Shown: positions 34,981 to 43,820 of the stretch, piece by piece
How positions within the stretch are numbered: the first letter of the stretch is position 1
How the letters are laid out: every line of letters begins with the position of its first letter
Program-made: the position numbers and the translations under genes
Origin: WHSW01 sp963821345
Lineage (GTDB): Bacteria; Actinomycetota; Thermoleophilia; Solirubrobacterales; 70-9
Length of the DNA stretch: 64,000 nt
Direction of reading: 5' to 3'
NCBI GenBank assembly: GCA_963821345.1
Contig: CAWGDM010000003.1
Coordinates: 248,001 to 312,000, forward strand
Notes under the pieces: model-generated
What the model was told of the DNA's origin: nothing
Seen by the model: the letters and a program-made list of their open reading frames with translations, nothing else
Database searches by the model: none

Positions 34981-36138
34981 TCCGCCACCGCCTCGAGCTC
35001 GGCCGCCTTGAAGAACAGGTAGCGCCCGGTCTCGCGAAACAGCTCCTGGCCGGGGTCGTCGTCGATCGTCACCGCGACGTGGGCACCGTCGTCGTAGTCG
35101 ACGTAGAGGCGCTCGATCGTCGCCCGGCGGCCGTCGAGCATGCGGTCGTAGACGTCGCGGTCGGTGCCCGGGCGCAGGACCACCTTGGCGCCCTTGCGGA
35201 AGGTCTTGCCGTCGATCTCGAGCTGGGGCTCGCCCGGGTTCGGGTGCCCGGGCTCCGACGCAGGGCCCGGGTCGGCGGGCAGCTCGGTGCTCGGCCTCAT
35301 CATCCCGTGCAACGAGGAGACCTCGTCCGGCGCGGCGGCCGCGGCGCGCTCGATCATCGCCCGCACCGCGGGGTCCTGGGCGGCGATCTGATCTCGCTCG
35401 GAGTCCGACAGCGCCTGCACGTGGAGCAGCAGCGCCTCCTCGATCTCGGTGTTGTCGAACAGGTTGCCGAGGCTCTCGGGGGCGATCCGCGGATGGTCGG
35501 GGAGAACGATCGCGGCCGCCAGGATCGCGTCGTCGCCGGGCGACGCGAGGACCGGAAAGGTGTTGATGCTCGCGCAGGCCGCAACGGCTTCGCCGGCCGC
35601 CCCGTCGCGTTCCAGCGGCGAGACGAAGCGCCCGCCCTCGGCCTCGACCACGACATGGGTCGAGACCAGGCTGCGGACGAGCGCCGCGGCACGGTCGAGG
35701 CCCGGGATCGACGGCGGTCGTGTTGTGGACGCAGGCGCGCACCCGCCAGCGCCCGTCGGCGAGCGCTTCGGCGCGCAGGCGCGCCCGGCCGCACAGCTGC
35801 GGCTCGCCCTCGAGCTCGAACTCGGTTCCGGATCCCTGGCCCAGCTCTCCGACCGCGACCGGCCCCAGCTCCAGCCGCCGCTCGACGGCCTGGTGGCGCT
35901 CGCCCGACGCCTGCAGGAACCGCACCGTGGCGCGCACCACGACCTCCGGCTGCGCCTCGAGCACGCACTCGAGCCGCAGGTGGTCGAAGGTCGCCGGGTT
36001 CTCGGTGGCGTAGCCGGGCGGGTAGACGATCCCGAACGGGGTCGGGGTCGAGTTCTTGGTCGCCCCCGGGGTGTACGGGTAGAGCGCGTAGCCCTCGTAG
36101 AGCAGCGAGCTGACCAGGCTCTCGAGCTGAGCGTTCAC
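34977..36138 (-). CDS. Unknown hydrogenase-associated protein (one apparent frame break)
   Basis: The N-terminal frame starts MNAQLESLVSSLLYEGYALYPYTPGATKNSTPTPFG, and the C-terminal frame contains the KTFRKGAKVVLRPG / DRMLDGRRATIERLYVDYDDG segment and ends at 34977. They are joined only if one G is removed from the CCCGGG run near 35702, giving about 386 residues. No known catalytic motif is evident. Its fixed place among NifU/Rieske-like, DUF6084 and endopeptidase genes suggests that it is an accessory factor of the hydrogenase. It overlaps both neighbours by 4 bp. Confidence 0.72.
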
Positions 36139-36842
36139 GGGGCTCCCTCCTGCTCGCCGAGCAGCTCGTCGACGACGGCGTCGAAGGTCGGCAGGCCGAG
36201 CTCGGCCTTGCGCCGCTCGAGCCGGCGCAGGGTGTCGGCGTGGACCGGGACCCAGGCGCGGAACGGGTAGACCGAGTCGATCGCCTGCCTCCAGGTCTCG
36301 ATCGGCATGCGGAAGCGCGGCGAGCGGTCCCAGGGGACCTGGACGATCTGCATCCTCCCGTCGCCCGCCTCGTAGAAGACGGTGCCGTTGAAGTGGAAGC
36401 GCAGCGGCGCGTCGCCACCCTCGATCCCATGGAAGTACTTGGCGGCGGCGAGCTCGAGGTCGTAGGTGCAGGGGACGACGAGCTCGAACTCGGTCGAGCC
36501 CTCGAACGCCGGCACCAGCGCGTCGGCCTGCGCCCAGCGGAAGTTGGTCGTCGTCGAGGCCCAGCGCTCGGGCTCCCCGAACAGCTCGACCAGCCGCTCG
36601 CGGCTCTCCGGGTCGTAGGGCCGCTTCGAGGGCTCGATCGTGATCACCGCGGTCAGTGCGATCGTGAACACCGGCAGGCCCGATTGGTCGTCGACGCGGA
36701 CCCGGAAGCCGATCGTCGGCGCCGACGAGCGCTCGACCACGTGCGCCGACAGCAGTTCGAAGTCGGGATCGGGTGCGCCCGCAAACGGCGACGGCTCGAC
36801 CGCCGCTGCCGGGGTTCCGTTGCCTGCCTCGGGCTCAGTCAT
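36135..36842 (-). CDS. DUF6084 family protein, hydrogenase-associated
   Basis: This is 235 residues from the ATG at 36842; the frame opens earlier but that ATG overlaps the stop of the preceding gene (ATGA). It has beta-rich sequence with FRVRVDDQSGLPVFTIALTAVITIEP, ELVVPCTYDLELAAAKYF and RFHFNGTVFYEAGDG segments, and a C-terminal helix. I believe this matches DUF6084, a family found in actinobacterial group 1h hydrogenase operons. No cofactor motif is visible. It may be structural or assist assembly. Confidence 0.72.
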   Translation of the reverse strand: MTEPEAGNGTPAAAVEPSPFAGAPDPDFELLSAHVVERSSAPTIGFRVRVDDQSGLPVFTIALTAVITIEPSKRPYDPESRERLVELFGEPERWASTTTNFRWAQADALVPAFEGSTEFELVVPCTYDLELAAAKYFHGIEGGDAPLRFHFNGTVFYEAGDGRMQIVQVPWDRSPRFRMPIETWRQAIDSVYPFRAWVPVHADTLRRLERRKAELGLPTFDAVVDELLGEQEGAP

Positions 36843-38494
36843 GTCGCCAACTCCTCGAGCTCCCGGAAGAACTCTCGGATCGCGCGTTCGGGGCCGTCGC
36901 CGCCCGAGATCCCGTCCCAGTTGAGCTTGATCATCCCGACCAGCCGGTAGCACTCGTCGATCGGCGCGATCGCGAACTCGGGCGGGTCGGCGATCCGGTT
37001 GATGATCAGCGCCTCGGCGTCCGGCTCGAGGCTCATCAGCGCCGGGTTGAGGCGGCGCAGCTCGCTCCACGCCTCGGGCGGGAGCCCGGACTCGGTCGCC
37101 CCGGCGGGGCTCGGGTATAGGGCGACGACGCCGCCCGCGGCGCTCGAGTCGAGGAAGAAGGCGATCCCGATCGGGATCTCGAAGGCGCCCCAGATCTCGT
37201 CGGGCAGCGTGAACCCCTCCAGCCACACTCGGCGCGTGCCGGTCGGGCGCAGCTCGGGGTCGCCGCCGCGCAGCGCCAGGCAGGCCTCGCAGGAACAGAG
37301 GATGCGACGGTCGACCAAGTGCAGAAGGTGGCGGTGGTCGGGGTCGAGCTCCTTGCCGCACAGGTCGCAGAGCTCGACCGGGCCGGCGCCCGGGGCGTCG
37401 CCATTGCCGTTCTGGTCGCGCGGCCGCGCCAGCCGCCGCAGGCTCGAGATCACCTCGGCCTGGCGCCTTGCCGAGACCTTCTCGTCAAGACTCACGGCAG
37501 GCGCCTCAACGGCGGCGCGGCTCGGCGCCGGCCTGTCGGCCGCCGCCTCACGGCAGCGCCTCAACGGCGGCGCGGCTCGGCGCCACCCGTCGGCGCCGCA
37601 CGCGGCGCCGGCGCAGCAGCGCGGCACCGGGTCGAGCAACAGGCGGTCGTCGTCGAGCGAGCGGCCGGCGCGTGGCAGGAAGAAGCGCCGCTCGCAATCG
37701 GGGCAGCGCAGCGTCGCGTCGATCAGCTCGGCGCCGGCGAGCGATGCGCCGCAGCCCGCGCAGGCGTCGAGGAAGGCGAGCAGGTTGCCCTCGGCCCGGG
37801 CGACGATCAGCTGACGACCCTGGACCTGTACCGCCTTCAGCTCGTCCTCGCCAAGCCCGTCGACCCCCGCGAGGTCGAACCACGATGGCGCCACCTCGGC
37901 GGCGCCGGTGGCGACCTGGACCACCGGCAACTCGACCGCGCCCGGCCCGGGCTCGGTCGCGGTCGCGGCGACCGCGCCCTCGACCACCAGGCCCTCGAGG
38001 TCGGGCGCCGCCTCGTCGAGCGCGGACTTGATCGCGAGCTCGAGCGTCGAGGCCGAGGCCGGGCAGCCCTCGCAGCTGCCCTCGAGGCGGATCCGCGCGA
38101 CCCCCTGCTCGATCCCCAGCAGCTCGACGTCGCCGCCATGCGACTCCATGTACGGGCGGACCGAGTCGAGCGCCTCGGCGACCCGCTCGTCGAGCGGCAC
38201 CGGGTACAGGTCGTGGATCAGCATCAGGCTGGCGACCACCCCGTCGTCGGCGAGCTGCTGACCAAGGCGCTCGCCGTCGGCGCTCTCGCCGATCGCCGCG
38301 AAGATCCGCTCGAGCCCCTGGCCGTACATCTCGACCACGGCGGCGACCAGCTCGTCGGCCGCCCGCGACGCCGCCGGGTTGCCGAGCCGGTCGATCTCGG
38401 CGGTCAGCATCTGAACGCGCTCGATCAGATCGTCAGGAGAGGCCCGCTGCGGGCCCGCCGTGGCGGGCCCGCCGTTCGATCCACTGGCGTCCAT
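36839..38494 (-). CDS. NifU-like / Rieske-like / DUF5947 multidomain protein (possibly two genes)
   Basis: The open frame is 551 residues. Domain 1 (about 100-175) is a NifU C-terminal type with CEGC at 141-144. Domain 2 (about 185-275) has a Rieske-like fold, but its metal pairs are CAGC (245-248) and CPDC (264-267), not Cys-His. Domain 3 (about 334-551) matches DUF5947, with CDLC and CSCEAC. The linker (about 300-334) lies on a duplicated 38-bp segment, and a GTG at 37495 would be a natural DUF5947 start. Removing one base from a nearby G run would create a stop, so the true state may be two overlapping genes. Confidence 0.75.
   Translation of the reverse strand: MDASGSNGGPATAGPQRASPDDLIERVQMLTAEIDRLGNPAASRAADELVAAVVEMYGQGLERIFAAIGESADGERLGQQLADDGVVASLMLIHDLYPVPLDERVAEALDSVRPYMESHGGDVELLGIEQGVARIRLEGSCEGCPASASTLELAIKSALDEAAPDLEGLVVEGAVAATATEPGPGAVELPVVQVATGAAEVAPSWFDLAGVDGLGEDELKAVQVQGRQLIVARAEGNLLAFLDACAGCGASLAGAELIDATLRCPDCERRFFLPRAGRSLDDDRLLLDPVPRCCAGAACGADGWRRAAPPLRRCREAAADRPAPSRAAVEAPAVSLDEKVSARRQAEVISSLRRLARPRDQNGNGDAPGAGPVELCDLCGKELDPDHRHLLHLVDRRILCSCEACLALRGGDPELRPTGTRRVWLEGFTLPDEIWGAFEIPIGIAFFLDSSAAGGVVALYPSPAGATESGLPPEAWSELRRLNPALMSLEPDAEALIINRIADPPEFAIAPIDECYRLVGMIKLNWDGISGGDGPERAIREFFRELEELAT
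37491..37584. repeat. Tandem direct repeat in the linker of the 36839-38494 gene
   Basis: The segments 37491-37529 and 37547-37584 are nearly identical and differ by one G. On the minus strand each contains a CCGTGAG junction that could be the stop of one gene overlapping the GTG start of the next. This suggests that an operon junction was duplicated here, and that the present fusion may reflect the duplication or a base error. Confidence 0.7.
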
Positions 38495-38507
38495 GCGCTC
38501 GCCGGCC

Positions 38508-40292
38508 TCAGCACATGCCGGTCGGCGTGTGTTGCACCTTGCGCACGCGGCCGCCGCCGGTGTACATGTGCACGCCGCACGGCAGGCACGGGTCGAAGCT
38601 GCGAACCGCGCGCATGATGTCGACGCCCTTGAAATTCTCCGGGCCGTTCTCCTCGAAGATCGGGGTGTTCTGCACCGCGTCCTCGTAGGGGCCCGGAGTT
38701 CCGTAGACGTCGCGGACGCTCGCGTTCCACGGCGTCGGCGGATAGGGCTGGTAGTTGGCGATCTTGCCGCCCTGGATCACCATGTGGTGGGACAGCACCC
38801 CGCGCGCGGCCTCGTGGAAGCCGCAGCTGACGGCCTCCTGGGGGACCTTGAAGTTGTTCCAACTCTTGGTCCGCCCGGCCCTCACCTCGGTGAAGGCGCG
38901 CTCGAGGCAGTGCAGGCCGATCAGCGCCGAGTACGCCTGGTGGTAGGAGCGGGCGCGATCACGCTCGATCGCGTTCGACTTCTCCGGCACCTTCCACTCG
39001 AGCTCCATCTCGGCGGAGTTGGCGGTCTTCGGCAGCACCATCTGGATCGACTCGCCGGTCGCCTTCGCGTAGCCGAAGTCGACCAGGCCGGCCTTGGCCG
39101 TGCACCACTGGCGCGCGAACGGCCCGCCGCCGGTGTCGCAGCAGACGTACTTGTCGTTGCGCTTGTCGTACATCCGCGGCGAGACCACCCAGCTGTACTT
39201 GTCGGCGAAGTCGCGCTTCTGCGGCCTCGGGATCGTCACCTTGTTCCACGGGTGGCGCGGGTCGACCGGGTTGCCGAGCGGGTCCTTGGTCACGAACGGC
39301 TGCTCGGTCTCGGTCCAGTCGTCGAAGTACGACGAGCCGAGCAGGATCCGGATCATCAGGTTGATCTCGACCAGGTCGGTGGTGATCAGCTCGCCATCGA
39401 ACGCCACACCCGGGGTGATGTAGCGCTTGTTGCCCCACTCGTTCATGTTCGCGTAGTTGTAGTCGACGTAGTCCGGGTCGTCGAAGCAGCCCCAGTTGAC
39501 GAGGTTCGTGTCCCGGTAGCCGACCATGTCGTAGCCGGGCAGCTCCCGGAGGAAGAAGTCATAGAGGTCGTCGTGCATCGGCACGACCCTCTTGACGTAG
39601 TCGAAGTACCGCATCAGGCGCACGTAGTAGTCGGTCAGCGTCTGATGGGTGATGTGGGCGCTGCAGCCCCCCGGCATGATCGTCGACGGGTGCGTGTGAC
39701 GGCCGCCGAACAGGCAGTACATCTCCCGCGTCCAGCGGGCCACCTGCAGGGTCTCGAGGTAGAACTCACCGGTGAACGGGTTCAGCGAGCGCATGATGTC
39801 GGCGATCGTCCGGTAGCCGTGCACGTCGGAGTTCGGCGCTAGGTCCTGCTCGGCCTTCGCCAGCAGGCTCGGATTGGTCTCCTTGACCATCTGCTCGCAG
39901 AAGTCGACGTTCGCCATGCAGTCGTTGAAGATCGCGTGGTCGAACATGTAGTCCGCGGTCTCAGCGAGGTTGAACGCCAGATCTCCGAGCGGCGGCGGCT
40001 TGACGCCGTACGCCATGTTCTGGTTCAGGCACGAGCAGGTGCAGTGGTTGTCACCGCAGATGCCGCAGATCCGGCTGGTGATGAAGTGCGCGTCTCGCGG
40101 GTCGATCCCCTTCATGAAGATGTCGAATCCCCTGAAGATCATCGAGGTCGAGTAGCACTTCAGGACCTCGTGATTGGAGAAGTCGATCTCCGTGTGGATG
40201 CCGAGGCTGCCGACGATCCGGGTGATCGGATCCCACGACATCTCCTTGACCATGACCTTCGAGTCGCCGCGCGGTGTCTCCACTGTCGCCAT
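38508..40292 (-). CDS. hhyL: [NiFe] hydrogenase large subunit, group 1h
   Basis: This 594-residue catalytic subunit holds the NiFe(CN)2CO centre. The first ligand motif SRICGICGDNH places Cys76 and Cys79; the second, DPCLPCGVH, places Cys569 and Cys572 near the C-terminus. A 19-residue tail after His575 would be cut off by the endopeptidase. The GDNH form of the first motif and the CGVH ending are those of group 1h/5 actinobacterial enzymes, which oxidise H2 at atmospheric levels in air. There is no export signal, as expected for the large subunit. The small-subunit gene is 18 bp upstream. Confidence 0.95.
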   Translation of the reverse strand: MATVETPRGDSKVMVKEMSWDPITRIVGSLGIHTEIDFSNHEVLKCYSTSMIFRGFDIFMKGIDPRDAHFITSRICGICGDNHCTCSCLNQNMAYGVKPPPLGDLAFNLAETADYMFDHAIFNDCMANVDFCEQMVKETNPSLLAKAEQDLAPNSDVHGYRTIADIMRSLNPFTGEFYLETLQVARWTREMYCLFGGRHTHPSTIMPGGCSAHITHQTLTDYYVRLMRYFDYVKRVVPMHDDLYDFFLRELPGYDMVGYRDTNLVNWGCFDDPDYVDYNYANMNEWGNKRYITPGVAFDGELITTDLVEINLMIRILLGSSYFDDWTETEQPFVTKDPLGNPVDPRHPWNKVTIPRPQKRDFADKYSWVVSPRMYDKRNDKYVCCDTGGGPFARQWCTAKAGLVDFGYAKATGESIQMVLPKTANSAEMELEWKVPEKSNAIERDRARSYHQAYSALIGLHCLERAFTEVRAGRTKSWNNFKVPQEAVSCGFHEAARGVLSHHMVIQGGKIANYQPYPPTPWNASVRDVYGTPGPYEDAVQNTPIFEENGPENFKGVDIMRAVRSFDPCLPCGVHMYTGGGRVRKVQHTPTGMC

Positions 40293-40310
40293 TTCTGGTT
40301 CCTCTCTTTC

Positions 40311-41381
40311 CTACGAGTAGTTGCGCGGCGAGTAGCCGGTCTGCAGGCTGGTGGCGGGCTTGCGCCACTCGGGTTCGACGTCGAACTTGCGCTCGATGTT
40401 GCGGTGACGGAAGTAACGGAACATCCGCCCGAACGTGAATTGCTCGAGCGCCGCCGCCATCCGGCCGTTGGGGTCCTCGTCCATGAACGGCATGAACTTG
40501 TCGGGGAAGCCGGGCATCGTGCAGGCCATGCAGATGCCGCCGACGTTCGGGCAGCCGCCGTAGCCGTCGACCCAGCCGCGGACCGGGACGTTGCACTTGA
40601 CCACCGGGCCCTTGCAGCCGAGCTTCACCAGGCAGCGCGGGTCGTCGCCGTATTCGGTCGCGAACTGACCCTCCTCGGAGAAGCCGGCGCGGTTGCAGCC
40701 CTCACGGACCGTGCGGCCGAACAGCCAGCGCGGGCGCAGCTGCTCGTCGAGGTCGGGAACGGGGGCGCGGCCGGCCAGGTGCAGCGCCAGGTAGAGCAGC
40801 ACCTCGGTCATGTTGTCGGGCTGCGCCGGGCAGCCGGGGATGTTGACCACCGGCAGGCCGGCCGACGACTTCCAGTCCCAGCCGAGGTGGTCCGCCACGC
40901 CCATCGCCCCGGTCGGGTTGTTCTTCATCGCCGGGATCCCGCCGTAGGTGGCGCAGGTGCCGATCGCGACCACGGCCGCGGCCTTCGGCGCCAGCCGGTC
41001 GAGCCACTCGGAGGTGGTGATCGGCTGCCCGGTCTCGGGGTCGTCGCCGATCGCCGCCCAGTGGCCCTCGCCGGAGAGCTTCTCGTTCGGGATCGAGCCC
41101 TCGACGCAGAGCACGAACGGGTCGAGCTCGCCGCGCTCGGCGCGCCACCACCACTCGATGAACTCGGGCCCGTTCTCGTAGGCGAGCACCGGGTTGTGGA
41201 CGATCACCTTCGGCATCCCGGGGATCGACTGGGTGATGATGTCCTCGAGGCTCGGGTTGACGGCCGAGGTCATCGCCACCGAGTCCCCATCGCAGGAGAG
41301 TCCCGTCGTCATCCAGATCACGTGCGCCTCGACGGCTTCGGTCTTCGCCTGATCCGGAACGATCTCTGTGCTCAGTGCCAT
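40311..41381 (-). CDS. hhyS: [NiFe] hydrogenase small subunit, group 1h, Asp-ligated proximal cluster
   Basis: This is 356 residues from the ATG at 41381; the frame opens far upstream but without support. The N-terminal motif reads LSCDGDS: Cys30 is followed by Asp33 where other small subunits have the second Cys (CxxC), giving a 3Cys-1Asp proximal cluster as in group 1h/5. GTCATYGG, IPGCPAQ and the C-terminal cysteines (LGCKGP, CPNVGGICMAC) provide the remaining cluster ligands. No Tat signal is present, so the enzyme is not exported by the classical route. It passes electrons from the NiFe site to an unknown acceptor. Confidence 0.95.
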   Translation of the reverse strand: MALSTEIVPDQAKTEAVEAHVIWMTTGLSCDGDSVAMTSAVNPSLEDIITQSIPGMPKVIVHNPVLAYENGPEFIEWWWRAERGELDPFVLCVEGSIPNEKLSGEGHWAAIGDDPETGQPITTSEWLDRLAPKAAAVVAIGTCATYGGIPAMKNNPTGAMGVADHLGWDWKSSAGLPVVNIPGCPAQPDNMTEVLLYLALHLAGRAPVPDLDEQLRPRWLFGRTVREGCNRAGFSEEGQFATEYGDDPRCLVKLGCKGPVVKCNVPVRGWVDGYGGCPNVGGICMACTMPGFPDKFMPFMDEDPNGRMAAALEQFTFGRMFRYFRHRNIERKFDVEPEWRKPATSLQTGYSPRNYS

Positions 41382-41410
41382 CTGAACTCTCCTCGTTGAC
41401 GGTATGACGG

Positions 41411-42505
41411 TCAGCAGATCCTCGGAAGCGGGTCGCCGGCGAGCAGGTCCATCACCCGCCGGCCCCCGAACGCGGTGTCGACAAGAACCATCCCGGGCGG
41501 TTCGGCCCGGACCTCGGCGATCGCGGTCGCGGCCTCGCAGCCGGGCACCGATCGCAGCGCTTCCAACGCGGCATCCATGCCATCCGGCCCGACGAAGGCG
41601 ACGAGGACACCCTCGTTCGCCACGTACATCGGGTCGATTCCAAGCAATTCCGCGGCGCCCGCGACCTCGGGAAGGACCGGGATCGAGGCCTCGTCGACGG
41701 TGATCCCGACCGACGAGGCGCGGGCGAGCTCGTTGAGGACCGTGGCGACGCCGCCGCGGGTGGCGTCGCGCATCGTCCGCAGCTGGGGCCCGGCGGCGTC
41801 CAGCAGCGCGTTGACCGCCGGCCACAGCGAGCGGGTGTCGGAGACGACGTCGGACTCGAGCCCGAGCTCGCCGCGGGCGAGCATGATCGCGGTCCCGTGT
41901 TCGCCGATCGTCCGCGAGACGATCACCCGGTCGCCTGGCCGCAGCGAGCCGGTCGCCAGCGCGGCGCGCGGGTCACGCCGGCCGACGCCGCTGGTGCAGA
42001 CGTACATCCCGTCGGCGTGTCCGCGCTCGACGACCTTGGTGTCCCCGGTGACGACCTCGACCCCGGCGGCGGCCGCGGCGGCGGCGATCGCCTCGACCTC
42101 GGCCCGCAGGACGGAGGAGTCGAGCCCCTCCTCGAGCACCAGCGCGAGGCTGATCGCCAGCGCCTTCGCGCCGGCGGCGGCGAGGTCGTTGACGGTCCCG
42201 TTGACGGCCAGCTCGCCGATCGAGCCGCCCGGGAAGCGAAGCGGCTTGACCACGTAGGTGTCGGTCGTGAACGCGAGGCCGACCCCCTCGACGTCGAGCG
42301 CGGCCGAGTCGCCCAGCTCCTCGAGCTGCTGGGACCCGAAGGCGGGGGCGAACAGGCCCTCGATCAGCGTCTGGGTGGCCTTGCCGCCGGCCCCGTGGGC
42401 CATCGTGATCCGCTCGTCCTTGAACCGCGGGCGCTTGGCGCGCGTGGTCGCGATGATCTCGTTGATCCGCTGCTCGCGGTCGACCGTTTTCGCCTCGGCC
42501 GGCAT
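41411..42505 (-). CDS. hypE: Hydrogenase maturation protein HypE
   Basis: This is 364 residues. ITMAHGAGGKATQTLI near residue 40 is the ATP-binding glycine motif of HypE/PurM-like proteins. The protein ends PRIC, so the essential C-terminal Cys, which carries the carbamoyl then thiocyanate group, is intact. It dehydrates the thiocarbamate made by HypF to give cyanide for the Fe centre. It begins one base after, and overlapping, the hypD stop. The position just upstream of the small-subunit gene shows that maturation and structural genes form one transcript. Confidence 0.95.
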   Translation of the reverse strand: MPAEAKTVDREQRINEIIATTRAKRPRFKDERITMAHGAGGKATQTLIEGLFAPAFGSQQLEELGDSAALDVEGVGLAFTTDTYVVKPLRFPGGSIGELAVNGTVNDLAAAGAKALAISLALVLEEGLDSSVLRAEVEAIAAAAAAAGVEVVTGDTKVVERGHADGMYVCTSGVGRRDPRAALATGSLRPGDRVIVSRTIGEHGTAIMLARGELGLESDVVSDTRSLWPAVNALLDAAGPQLRTMRDATRGGVATVLNELARASSVGITVDEASIPVLPEVAGAAELLGIDPMYVANEGVLVAFVGPDGMDAALEALRSVPGCEAATAIAEVRAEPPGMVLVDTAFGGRRVMDLLAGDPLPRIC

Positions 42506-43623
42506 CAGGCCACCACCTCCTGGCGGCGGGCCAGGCGGCCGTAGTTGTAATACGCGGCGCAGGCGCCCTCAGGAGAGACCATGCAGGTCCCGATCGCGTG
42601 CTCGGGGGTGCACGCGGTGCCGAAGACCTTGCACTCCCAGGGCTTGATCACGCCCTTGAGCACCTCACCGCACTGGCAGGCCTTCGGGTCGGCGACCCGG
42701 ACGCCGGGGACCGCGTAGCGAAGCTCGGCGTCGAAGTCGGCGTAGGCGTCGGAGAGCCGCAGGGCGCTCTGCGAGATGAACCCGAGCCCGCGCCACTCGA
42801 AGTGCGGGCGCAGCTCGAAGACGTCCGACAGCACCGCCAGCGCCGCCGGGTTGCCGTCGTAGGGGACGACGCGCTTGTACTGGTTCTCGAGCTCGCAGCG
42901 GCCGTCTTTGAGCTGAGCGAGGATCATCCGGATCGACTGCAGGATGTCGAGCGGCTCGAAGCCGGCGGTGACCAGCGGCTTGCCGTAGTCGGCGCAGATG
43001 AACTCGAACGGGCGCACGCCGACGATCGTCGAGACGTGACCCGGCCCGATGAACCCGTCGAGGCACAGGTCGGGCGACTCGAGCAGGGCGCGAAGCGGCG
43101 GCACGATGGTCACGTGGCTGCACATGCAGAGGAAGTTGGTGACGCCCTCCGCCTTCGCCCGCTTCAGGGTCAGCGCGGTCGACGGCGCGGTGGTCTCGAA
43201 CCCGATCGCGAAGAAGACGACCGTGCGGTCGGGGTTCTGCTTGGCGATCCGCAGCGCGTCGAGCGGCGAGTAGACCATGCGGATGTCGGCGCCCGCCGCC
43301 TTCGCCTCGAGGAACGTGCTCTCGGACCCCGGGACGCGCATCATGTCGCCGAAGCAGGTCAGGATCACGCCTTCGGTGCGGGCGAGCGCGATGCCGTCGT
43401 CGACACGGCCCATCGGGATCACGCAGACCGGGCAGCCCGGCCCGTGGACCAGCTCCACGTTGTCGGGGAGCAGGTCGTCGATCCCGTACTTGTAGATCGA
43501 ATGGGTGTGACCGCCGCAAACCTCCATCAGCTTGTAGTGGCGATCCGGGTCGACCAGGGAGAGGATCTCGCCGGCCAGCGCCGGGGCCAGCTCCGCGTCG
43601 CGGAACTCGTCCACGAACCTCAT
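42505..43623 (-). CDS. hypD: Hydrogenase maturation protein HypD
   Basis: This 372-residue iron-sulfur scaffold is where the Fe(CN)2CO unit is built with HypC. Conserved blocks are present: CGGHTHSIYKYG near residue 38, GPGCPVCVIP near 65 with the redox cysteines, the FLCMCSH segment and GFEPLDIL, and the C-terminal [4Fe-4S] ligands around CQCGEVLKG and FGTACTPEHAIGTC. It overlaps the HupF-like gene (ATGA) and hypE (TGATG-type overlap), showing tight coupling. Confidence 0.95.
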   Translation of the reverse strand: MRFVDEFRDAELAPALAGEILSLVDPDRHYKLMEVCGGHTHSIYKYGIDDLLPDNVELVHGPGCPVCVIPMGRVDDGIALARTEGVILTCFGDMMRVPGSESTFLEAKAAGADIRMVYSPLDALRIAKQNPDRTVVFFAIGFETTAPSTALTLKRAKAEGVTNFLCMCSHVTIVPPLRALLESPDLCLDGFIGPGHVSTIVGVRPFEFICADYGKPLVTAGFEPLDILQSIRMILAQLKDGRCELENQYKRVVPYDGNPAALAVLSDVFELRPHFEWRGLGFISQSALRLSDAYADFDAELRYAVPGVRVADPKACQCGEVLKGVIKPWECKVFGTACTPEHAIGTCMVSPEGACAAYYNYGRLARRQEVVA

Positions 43624-43820
43624 GCGATCGCCGTCCCCGCGTGGACCAGCAGCTCGTCGTCGACCGCGACCGGCTGGACGAGCGCGATCTCGACGGTGTG
43701 GTGCTCGTCTCGCTCGTCCGCGCAGAGCGCCAGCCCACGGGCCGGGTCGATCTTCAGCACCCGCATCGGCTCCGCCACGTCGCCGCAGGTAATGCAGTGA
43801 TCGTCCGCGCAGTCGGTCAC
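43620..43820 (-). CDS. HypC/HupF-family second small chaperone
   Basis: This is 66 residues. It begins MTDCADDHCITCGDVAEPMRVLKID and continues with the beta-barrel pattern of HypC-type proteins (LALCADE...VEIALVQPVAVDDELLVHAG). It lacks the strictly required Met-Cys start of canonical HypC, but has three N-terminal cysteines and a His. Actinobacterial hydrogenase loci carry a similar second copy next to hypC. It may act in a late step or hold the precursor; the exact role is unclear. It overlaps both hypC and hypD by 4 bp. Confidence 0.82.
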   Translation of the reverse strand: MTDCADDHCITCGDVAEPMRVLKIDPARGLALCADERDEHHTVEIALVQPVAVDDELLVHAGTAIA

